Source: Mitragyna speciosa (Eukaryota > Streptophyta > Magnoliopsida > Gentianales > Rubiaceae). From it: DNA of 64,000 nt. The notes under the pieces were generated by a model. That model saw only the letters and a list, made by a program, of their open reading frames with translations, ran no database searches and was not told the origin of the DNA. A program made the position numbers and the translations under genes. The DNA is taken from contig CM045561.1 in NCBI GenBank assembly GCA_024721245.1, positions 19,063,753-19,127,752 on the forward strand, written 5' to 3'. The first letter of the stretch is position 1. Each line of letters begins with the position of its first letter. Positions 46,142 to 55,533 of the stretch are shown piece by piece.

Positions 46142-48779
46142 CGTGGTATAGATTAGGTACAGAAAATAAAAGAAAAACACACACAAATCAACTAGTAAAC
46201 TTAATCTCTCAACTTTACCACAAGTATACGGGTCAAGTGTAGTATAGGGAGTATTTAGTTATCATATCTTATAAGAAATCAAATAACATGCAAGTATTAT
46301 GGCTTTATGGTTCATTTTATTATTTAAACAATCAAAAATCAAGATGAGATGTAATAATGAGATGAAATTCAATAGAATAGGTAAATGATAACAACAACTT
46401 GTAGAAATTCAAATATTCAAGATGGCTAAATAGGAAGAAATAGACATAAAAATTGTAACACCCTAGAAATTCATGCCAAAACCATTTATTTTGTATTATG
46501 TTCATTAGAAAAAAAAAAAAGAAGGGCCGAATTAGTGGAAAAAAATAATAAGGAATGATATTCTATTTTACTAGCATGTTGTACCATTACCCTTAAGATT
46601 TGTACCTAGAATGTCTTGCAAGATTAAGTGTAGGATAAATGACAAAAATCTCTTCAAATTATACTTGGCCAAGTGGAGCTTTGTTTGCAAGAAAGTCAAG
46701 CTTTACTTTTGGTTTTGTCATGCTTTGATTGGTCACCACTTTTCCAATTTTCGTTCAATTCTTTTTCACTTAGCTTAACTTTTTTTTTCTCTCTTTTCTT
46801 CACTTGGCTGGTTTCTCTCTTCTCTCTTTTCTCTCCATTTGCTTTCCTTTTCTTGGAGCTTTTGCTTCTATTTGATCACTTTTCATCCATAGAAATTGAG
46901 TTAATCTTCCTCCTAAGCAACAATCTTACCTTATTAAAGGTATTTCCCAAGAACTTCTCTTTTATTTCAAGTAAAAGATCATAGTTTTCTAGCTTCTAAG
47001 CCATGTCTTTATTGTTAAGTATGATTTATTTTAGCCATGAAATATGAAGTTTTATTCCATGAATATAAGGTTTATGGACTTGTGTGCTTGTAGATAGTGA
47101 TTTAAACTTGAAATGGCATGAATTAAGGATGATTTAGTTGAAGAAACTTGGAGTAGTTTAGGTGTTTTTGTGATGAATTTGGTTGAAATTGAAGTGAGTT
47201 TGATGTGAAATTGGCAGAACTACTTGAGATTGGGTTGTTTGGATGTTTTTCTTGCAGGTTAAAAATTTTGTGTTAGTCTGATTATAGGGGAAGTGCTGCC
47301 GAAATTTCAGTAAAACCTAAGAAATAAAGTGATTAGGCTATGATTTAAAGCTTTATAAGCTGTAATTTAGTGATTAGAACGTGCAAAATTTTTTGTAGAT
47401 TAGCTATTAGTGAATTGAACCTTTCCGATCAAAACCCTAAAAGTTAGAAAAACCTTAACTTCGAAAACCCCAAACCCTAGGGTAAAACCCTAAACTCCAA
47501 AACCCTATAAATTAAACCCTAGAAAGACTTGAGGTATTTCTCAAATTTTCTTATTGAATTACTTAGATTTTTATCCGGTTTTTATATGACTATTTTCTTT
47601 TGAATTTCAGGCTCCGGAAGTGAAACCTGACCGTATTACGAAATATTTCTTAAGCACTTAAAGTGAGTGCTCTTATGTGTGCATGATGCATGAAATGCCA
47701 TGTAATACTTGACGTTATTATTTCGATGCATGAAATGATATGTTATACTTGACATGATTATCTAATGAAATGTGTTACTTGAGGAAAGATGTGTACTTTA
47801 TCGCATCTATTCTGCAATGTGTTACATGCTTTCACTATCTAATGTGTTACTTGTGCGTGAGACTTCCGTGACTAACTTTACCGTTACTTCACGGATAGTC
47901 AACCCAGATAGGCTTGGGAGGATATAAGGTGCTGGGTGTTTTAGGGCGTGTTGTTCTTTCCCCTTGAGTTGTGAATCCTCAAAGAGGCCAACTCCGGATT
48001 GAACTTTCTTGCGTGTTGGCCCTCCAAGGTCGAGATTACTCCCTTGATGTGGTAGCCTGTACGGAGGTTATAAGGTGAACGGTGGTTAGGGCTTGCGTGA
48101 TAATACTGGCATGTCCTTTGATAAAGACCTGGGCTATTATCGCGGTCCTAACGTCATGGTTATATGATAAGTACTTGCTTCTCCTGCAGTTGACCTTGCT
48201 CCCGTAGTTGAGCCTTGTATCCACCATTGACTACTTGTTAATTAAATTGTTCATACCCTGCCTATTTAATCTTGTCCATTACTTTATTCTATTAAATAAT
48301 GAATTCCTGGTATGGTTGCATGACTTGGGCACTCACTGGGCTATTATAGCTCATCTCGTTTATTTGTTTTCTTTAACCAGGTTTCCCAAAATACTAAAGC
48401 TAGAAAAGCTGCTTTTGGATAGAGTAAATGTTTTGTTCATGTATTTTGATAGCCTAACTGTGTAGGCTTTTATTGTAAATATTATATATATTTTGAGATG
48501 TAAACTTCTTGTGATACTTGTATTTTCGAATGAATTAAATGAATGTATTTCATCATGAATGTATTTTATTTTGAGTTAAGTATGCTTGGATGTTCCGAGC
48601 GAGTGCTTGATTTGAGTCCTGGCGAGAGCTAGGCAGGCAGTCCGCTAAACCCTTTGGTGCGCCTCTGGGTAAGGTGGGGCTGTCACAAAAATAACCATAA
48701 TTTTTATGAATTATTCCTAAAAACCAATCTAAACTACTAACCTAAACATAGTAAATTGACTCAATCTAGGCACTTATCA
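46142..48779 (-). repeat. 5' LTR of the Athila-like element, interrupted
   Basis: Its own DNA is 46142-46453 and 48688-48779; the rest is an inserted solo LTR. Bases 46142-46420 match 26302-26580 of the other LTR. On the minus strand it begins TGATAAGTGCC at 48779 and ends ATACCACG at 46142. At about 400 bp it is much shorter than its 1.65 kb partner, so it has an internal deletion or belongs to a variant. Confidence 0.6.
46454..48687 (+). mobile_element. Solo LTR, TGTAACACCC/GTCACA family, copy 3
   Basis: It starts TGTAACACCCTAG, ends GGGCTGTCACA, and is flanked by the exact duplication AAAAT (46449-46453 and 48688-48692). This copy shows the sense layout best: AT-rich U3, a CT-rich leader (46770-46860), a candidate donor (ATTAAAG then GTATTT at about 46938), telomere-like AACCCTAAA words at 47440-47525, an acceptor (TTGAATTTCAG ending near 47611), then a 3' part with the conserved GAGTCCTGGCGAGAGCTAGG near 48615. 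The end wording resembles LTRs of the Tekay/Del clade, which is inference because no internal region is present. Confidence 0.88.
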
Positions 48780-49537
48780 CAAAACCGTCCACTGATCCAT
48801 ATATTTTCCCAACCCTTTCCTTCCCTTTATATCTTAGTCCCATAGCCAGGTCATATTTATCACCGAATCTCTCTTCATCTGATAAGGCAATAACAACAAA
48901 ATCTCCTTCCTATCTTGTAAATAGGAAAGCAAAATAAAAGCCTGATCATGGAATTCCCTGTTTTTCTAAAAACACAATTCTACGTATATAATAAATCTTG
49001 GCGTCACTTGGAGAATGTGGATATGAATGGATGAAGATGGTGACTAATGGTTTAAGAAGGATGGAGCTGGTAAGTTGGTATGTAGCATTTGGGAAAGAGA
49101 TAGCTTAATAGGGAAATGAATGAATTTTTTTGATTTAATGGGTTGGTAATATATTTTAGATTGGTTTAGTTAAGGAAAGGAAGACTTTTGGATGCTATTA
49201 AAGGATTTAATAAGTAGAATGATAAGTGGTTTCGACATTTGAAAACTAGGAGAGGTAGTAGTTGTGTTGCTTTAGGAGGTGGAAATGTTGTTTTAGAATT
49301 GCCGGGGATGGATAAAAGTTCATTTATAACTTGTGAATATAGTTATTTTTTACAATAGTTAGTAAAAGCAAATTGAACTTTAAATTAGAAGATATTTTAT
49401 GTTATTTTGGGATTTAATTAGTTAAGACTAATAGACTTCTCTCTCTTCTCTCTCTTTTTCCACATTTTATGGATTTTGATTCTTGAAATTCTGTTCAACA
49501 TTGTCGGCCACTTTTTGGCCAAAATTTCTTGCTTAAT
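48780..49537. other. Sequence between the Athila-like LTR and the LINE
   Basis: No coding region is visible. The right part (49430-49537) is CT-rich and runs into the LINE ORF1, so it is probably LINE 5' untranslated sequence. The left part, with CCACTGATCC near 48790, is unassigned. Confidence 0.45.
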
Positions 49538-50902
49538 ATGGCTATCCTTCAGCCTTTGGTTGAGGGGCAATCTTCATCAACCAATTGATCATTTATTGAG
49601 GTTGTGCTAAATTCAAATCCTTCTCCAATCAAGACTTAACCAACGTCTATCTTTAAAGGTGAAACTACTGTTGCTTTCTCGCATGATGAAATCAAAAAGC
49701 TTGCGACTCCATTCAAGTATGTTCTGGTTGGAAAGTTCTCCCTAACATGTGGTTGATTTGAAGGTCTTTTGCTGCTATAGGATTTTCAGGCTCATAATCG
49801 TTAGGTCTTTTGATCATAGGCACATTCTTATTTGGTTTAAGCTAAAGGATGGTTTTCATTACTACTGGCTGAAGGGTTTTTGGATGGTCCATGAATTTCC
49901 AATGCAGGTCTTTCAGTGGTATCCGAATTTCAGGCTAGACATAGAGTTATCACAGGCACCTGTTTGGATCACGCTGGAGTCTCTCCCAGTCCATTTTTTT
50001 GATAAGTTAGCTTTGTTTTCAATTGCTTCTGGTATTGGCAGCCTGTTGAAGATGGAAGCATCAACTGTCAATCTATCTAGACCAAATGTAGCCTGTATAT
50101 ATGTGGATTTGGACTTGGCTAATGACTTGCCTCGTAGGATCTAGATTGTAGTTGGTGAAGGAGGATTTTGGCAATGTGTGAATTATGAGGATTTACCTTC
50201 ATGTTGCCATAAGTGTAATAAGTAAGGACATGAAGTCTCTCAATGTAGATAGGTGAACTAGAAAGAGAAAAAGGCTGGTAGAAAGGAGAAAGGTGATCAA
50301 CATTAGAAGGCTTATCAGTGGCAGTATGTTCCAAAAAATATCCAACCAAACACTCTTCAAAATAATGAAATGATTCATAAAGACAATATGAGCATAGGGA
50401 AACGTCGATTGTGGTAACTGAAGTGGATTAGTCAAATAGAGATATTCACGTGCAATATGAGGAATTTGGTAGGCAACGGGGAAAGCAAGCTAAGTTTCAA
50501 GAGGATAATCAAAGTGTAGATCATTAGTTTGCAATGGGGACTAGAAATATGGTAAATCTATTACAAGTGCAGGTTGTTGAAGCAAGTAACCAAGGCCAAA
50601 ATCAGGTATTGGAGAATGGTGTCAATGTGCTGTAGATACAATTTGAAGAAAATTTTCTTCAACGTGAGATGATTGTGGAAGCAGAAGCTATAGCTGGTAG
50701 TGTTTTCCCTTGGCCTTTTGACATGGGAGAAAAAGATGAACATTTCCAGATCGAACAAAGACTGGCATTTTGCAACTTGAAAGCCTCTTTGTGTCATCAA
50801 CAGGAAGCCGATTGGAGACATGAAATCCAATTAAAGAGGAAAGGAATAAGACCAAAGTTTGGTTCAGACAAGATACTAAGATCTCAAGTAAGGTCACACT
50901 AA
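49538..50902 (+). pseudogene. LINE (L1-type) ORF1, DUF4283 plus zinc knuckle, broken
   Basis: ORF1 proteins of plant L1-type LINEs bind the element RNA. From ATG 49538 the reading goes through FSHDEIKKLATPFKYVLVGK (about 49680-49740). In a second frame (49749-50144) it continues with HRHILIWFKLKDGFHYYWLK, GFWMVHEFPMQVFQWYPNFR and APVWITLESLPVHFFDKLAL, which is the DUF4283 domain. A CCHC knuckle (CCHKCNK, stop, GHEVSQC) follows at about 50200-50248. The last part (50669-50902) is basic and in another frame. At least three frame breaks or stops make it inactive. Confidence 0.82.
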
Positions 50903-50921
50903 TGCATTTGTAGTTTTATCT

Positions 50922-52181
50922 AATGATTAATCTTCTTGTTTGGAATATTAGGGGTGTCTCACGAACCCCAAATTTTAAGAAGATTAAAAAAAATTAATTA
51001 GGGTCTTTAGCTTATAGTTAGTAGCAATTTGTGAAGCCAGATAAATGTTTCAAAAGTTAATGAAATAAGAATGAAGATTGGGATGGATGCTAGTATGACT
51101 AATAATATAGATTCGGTTTGACTGTTCCATAACAGTACATTATCTTCTTCTTTGGTTGGAGAAACTGAGTAACATATATTTGTCTTGGTGAATTTGAATT
51201 ATTTTTCTTCTTCGTGCATGCTAAATGTACAAAGGTGAAAAGATTAGGTTTTGTGGAATGCTTTGAGGAATGAAAACCTATTTAGTTATCCTTAGTTGCT
51301 AGATGGGGACTTTAACTTGGTGGTATGAGAAGATAAGAAGAGAGGTGGTAGACCTTTTCTAATATTTGAGGCAGCTGATTTTCTATCCGTCATGCAACAC
51401 CTTCAAGTTTTTATGTAGGCTTTTCGGGCTCTCCCTACACTTGGTTTAACAATAGAGATGGAACTGCTAGAGTGTAGAAGAGATTAGATAGAATTTCGAT
51501 GAATAAAGGTTTTGCTAGATTGAATGTTTCCTTGGGGATGCAGCATCTTTCTAGACATCTCTCAGATCATGCTCCTTTGCTGATGTCTGGGAAATCAAGA
51601 TTGGATGACAAGCCTCAATCTTTTAGATTTCTTAATCTTTGGACCTCTCAACTTGATTTTTTGACACTTATGAAGCAAGTTTGGCAGATGAATCAAAATG
51701 ACTCGCTTTTAGTGGTGTTGATATGGAAGTTGGAAGCCGTTAAACAGGCCATATGACTGTGGTCAAAACAAATGTATGGTGATATTTTTGGAAAGGTGAA
51801 GCAACTGGTGAAAAGAGCTGTGGTGTTTGAATTGGAGTATGATATGCAAGGTACAAATCAATCTTTAGATAACTTGTATGAGGTTTCGTTTGAATTGAGC
51901 AAGGTCATATGAATTGAAGAAAATTTTGGAGGTAGAAAACGCGTGTAAAATGGTGGAAGGAAAGGGATAAAAATTTCAAACTTTTTTCATTCAATTATGG
52001 TTGAATGTAGGAGAAAAGCAATCATTCATAGAATAAAATATTCTTTTGGTGGCTGGTTAAGCAATGAAGATGATATTGGAAGAGTAGCTGGGGATTATTT
52101 TTCTGAATTGTTCACTCAGGAGGAGGCTCTGATGAATTGTGATTTGAGTCATATTCCGAAGATCCTTTTTGATGTTGAGAA
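50922..52181 (+). pseudogene. LINE ORF2, endonuclease and start of RT, truncated by another LINE
   Basis: ORF2 starts 20 bases after ORF1 with MINLLVWNIRGVSRTPNF, the opening of the AP-type endonuclease that nicks the target. Later blocks are LLDGDFNLV near 51299 and YTWFNNRDGTARV near 51440. LGMQHLSRHLSDHAPLLMSG follows at about 51535, then DDKPQSFRFLNLW. The linker to RT reads FFHSIMVECRRKAIIHRIK near 51980-52030. Reading stops at 52181, where the minus-strand LINE begins; no later part of this ORF2 was found beyond it. Several stops are scattered throughout. Confidence 0.82.
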
Positions 52182-52490
52182 TTTTTTTTGACTAATCCCG
52201 TAGACAGGGAAGAGCGCCACTTCTCAATTTTATTAATATTGAAAAATAAAAGACGGAGACATAAACCTTATCTCAAAAGTACACGGAAAAGAAAAATATT
52301 AAAATAAGGAGCACTACTCCCTTACAATTACATGGAAAAAAAATTTCTGTCTAAGCGAATGAAGACCCACTCTATCTAACTTGAAATTCCTTATGACATT
52401 TTTTGGAAATTCAGAAATACAAAATAAAATGTTATTACATCTACTAGACCATCCAAAATTTGCCAAACCATCTGCAACCCTACTAGCCTC

Positions 52491-52802
52491 TCAGAAACAA
52501 TGTGAAATTGATGCCCATTGAACATGCTTTAACTCTTCAACCTCATGAAACAGAAACCAAGGTACCTTCATACCACAAGTCAAAATGTCAACAGGAACCT
52601 TAAAATCAAGTTGAATATGCACATCATTAAGATTATGCTCCTTACACAACTGCATTCCAAATTGAAGCACTTCCACTTCGGCCATAAAACTAGTAACTAC
52701 ACCAGAATAATAATGAAAAGAAAAGACAAGGTTACCATTCGAATCCCTTCCAATTCCACCCCCTCCACTTTCACTAGGATTACCTCGTAAACAACCATCC
52801 AT
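52491..52802 (-). pseudogene. RNase H domain of the minus-strand LINE
   Basis: The frame reads MDGCLRGNPSESGGGGIGRD at its start, then a VTSFMAEVEVLQFGMQLCKE segment and VHIQLDFKVPVDIL. This is the plant RVT_3/RNase H pattern with the first Asp (IDG type) and the Glu in the MAE segment; in the usual LE.D position it has QLDF. It would be the C-terminal domain of ORF2 in this LINE clade. The frame upstream is disrupted. Confidence 0.8.
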
Positions 52803-53122
52803 ATTAAGTAATAGATTTCCCTAGGCCTCATCCACTTAATTACATAAATGTATTCCTTTCTTCTGATATCTCCAACCGTTTGCACAAGCTCATTCCAAGT
52901 CCACTTCCTACCCTTCTTTGGCTGAAATTTAATAAAAAAAACAACCTTAACATCTTTACAATGGCATCAATGACCACATGAAATCTTGCACATTGTCCCT
53001 CAAATAAAGCCACATTCCTTTACTTCCAAATATGCCAACAAATAAACATCGGTAATATTTGACACAAAAACTTCAACTTCAGATTTGATGGTTGAAAAGG
53101 CCACCAACTTGCCAAGAAATCT

Positions 53123-53481
53123 CTAACTGAATTTTTCTGACAAAAAAATTTGAAATTGTACCCCAAATGTGTGCCACAAACATCTAGCCAAATCACTTGT
53201 GGTAAAAAGATGATTAATTGATTCTACAGTTGGGGAGGTACAAGACCAACACTTCGAAAGCTCATTATACCCAAACTTACATAACACATCCTCCATGAGG
53301 AGTTTATCCTCAAGAAGCCGAAGAGGAAAAAATGAAATTTTAATAGGGACTTGAGGCAACCAAATATTGTTAAACATTCAAGACTTACACTTGCATGAAC
53401 ATACCAATTGGAATGCCGAAGACAAGGAAAACTCACTATTTGAATTCGATGACCAGTAGTAAAAGTTTGTACGATCAACAC
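53123..53481 (-). pseudogene. zf-RVT region of the minus-strand LINE, two frames
   Basis: The frames 53481-53224 and 53377-53123 overlap and together give the zf-RVT pattern: WLPQVPIKISFFPLRLLEDK, then CKFGYNELSKCWSCTSP and ESINHLFTTSDLARCLW. Conserved Cys and His residues are visible (C..C and H). A single frame change separates the two halves. The domain stands between RT and RNase H in many plant non-LTR elements. Confidence 0.78.
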
Positions 53482-53753
53482 TCAGACAGTATAAGTCTCT
53501 AATTCGTTGTACCGTCAATGCATCAGTCTATGTCAATAATTTCAAGAAATTCCAGCCTCCGTTCTAAACAAAATCCACCACTCTATGTGCTCCATGATTC
53601 TCAAACTTCCAAGCAAGCAGTTCTGACCCTAACCCTATCCAATTATCAAACAAAAAGCTACATTCACCATCATTTATTGGAACAATATTTTCCTCTCATA
53701 AAATTCACCCATAACGAGTTAGAAGTATGAAAGTTCAATCATAATTTCAAAGT

Positions 53754-55100
53754 CTAGGCATTATGAACTTCTTCTAAAGAACAAAACCCAACTCCACCCT
53801 CATCCAATGGATAGCACAGACCCTTCCACTTCAACCAATGCAATTTCAAATTCTCCTCATTAGAACCCCACAAGAACTTAGCAAAAATTTTCTTGATCAT
53901 CATCAAGTTACCTTCAATAGGATTAGCAACAGCCAAGTTATGAGAAGGAATAGTGGCAAGCACATGTTTAATCAATAAAATCGTACCCCCAGGTGACAAT
54001 AACCGGTTCTTCCCAAGCACCAATCCTAGCCATAATGGACTGAATTATACCCCCAAAATATTCAGTCTTCGTCCTACCAATAGATATTCCAAATATTTAA
54101 TAGGGAAAGCCTTATAAGAAAAACTAGTAAGCCATGCGATTTTATGCATTTGTTCAATCTTCATACGATTATGAACCAAAAAATAGCTTTTGTTTAAATT
54201 GATCTTTTGCCCAGAAATAGTTCCATAATTTTTCAAGCAACCCATGAGAAGCTGAAGAGACCTCTTAGAAGCCCCAGAAAAGACAACTACATCATTAGTA
54301 TACGCTAGATGAGTAATTTGAGGGCAACCTTTACGGACTTTAAAACCCACAAATGAAGATTGATGCATTAACCTATTGAGGGAATGTGAGAGAGCCTTAG
54401 CCCTAATAACAAGCAAGGTTGGAGAATGAGGATCCCCCTGACGGAGACCACGAGAGGACTGAAAGAAACCCATAGGCACCCCATTAATTAATACAGAAAA
54501 TCAGACATTTGAGATGATCCTCCACATCATATCTATCCATCTTTCACTAAACCCAAAAGCCCGCAGAACTTTGATAAGAAAGAGCCACTAAACTCTATCA
54601 TAAGCCTTCTCCATATCTAACTTTGAGGCCACATTAACCCCAAAATTTTTCTTGCCGATATCAGCCAATAACTTTTGAGCTAAAAGAAAGTTATCAGAAA
54701 TCAACCTGCCTTTGACAAATTCGCTTTGCTAGGAAGAGATAATCTTCGGAAGAATCCCAGAAAAATAATCAAACAAAATGCCTAAGGTAATTTATTGATA
54801 AAATTACATAGACTAATAGGTCTAAAGTTTAAAAAATATTGAGACTTAGCCTTTCGAATGAGCATAATCAAGGTGGCAGTGATACTTCTTGGAAGGGCAT
54901 CTTCTACAAAAAAAGCTCGATATCACCAAATGAATATTTTTCCCTACAATATCCTAAGCAGCCAACAAAAAAAAAAAAAAAAAACCTTCCCCATGAAACC
55001 ATGAGGACCTACTGCACTTTCTGCATCCATATGCTTAATTTTTTGAAAGACCTCCTCTTCAGAAGGAACAACTTCCAGACTATCACTCTCTTCTTCCCCC
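53754..55100 (-). pseudogene. Reverse transcriptase of the minus-strand LINE, catalytic motif altered
   Basis: The palm is clear in the frame 54479-54045: GFFQSSRGLRQGDPHSPTLL, then HLAYTNDVVVFSGASKRSLQ. LAYTND stands where LINE RTs have an Asp-Asp pair preceded by Ala, so the first catalytic Asp is Asn. Upstream, in other frames, is the SEFVKGRLISDNFLLAQKLL segment near 54725-54665 and DMEKAYDRV near 54620-54590. The thumb (PGGTILLIKHVLATIPSH, KFLWGSNEENLKLHWLKW) is in the frame 54023-53754. Confidence 0.83.
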
Positions 55101-55533
55101 AGAAGCTTAGGGATCATGTCAAGCTAAATATTGGCATTTACGCCCTCAACTAAGAACAGAGAAAAGAAAAAACCCACTGCCTCTTGCCCAATCTGATCAT
55201 TAGACTCTAACCACTGCCTATCAAAATTCTTAATTATGTGAATTTGCTTGAGCCTTTTTTTTGTTTCACCGTGGCATGAAAGTAGCAAGTATTTTTCTCA
55301 CCCTCCAATCATTTGACATGGGCCTTCTGCTTCCAAAATTACTCCTCCATCACAAGACGCTCCTGCAACAAATTTTGAGCAAGATGCAGATGCTTTTTCG
55401 ATTCCTCTGAATTATCCTCTATCAATTTCTTGTTCTGCCTCCACAACCTTTATTTCAGTCAACTTTACCAGAAGAAAAGATCACCAAAAGCTTATTTACT
55501 GCATAATCACAATATTGCTTTAACCTTTTCATC

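Larger units (their letters stand above)
26302..48779 (-). mobile_element. Athila-like Ty3/gypsy element (minus strand) broken up by nested solo LTRs
   Basis: From right to left it has a short LTR (46142-48779, interrupted), a degenerate tRNA-Asp-type primer site at 46112-46132, gag (40263-40915 and 36430-37211), a protease (35656-36305), a non-coding 3' part, and an LTR at 26302-27948. The two LTRs match over about 280 bp at their 3' ends. The element's own DNA is interrupted by four solo LTR insertions, one of which contains a fifth. Each has a target duplication, one of them imperfect. Once these are removed the internal region is about 5 kb. No RT, RNase H or integrase is left, so it is non-autonomous. 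No matching outer duplication was found, and the LTRs are of unequal length, so the boundaries are less certain than those of the insertions. Confidence 0.75.
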
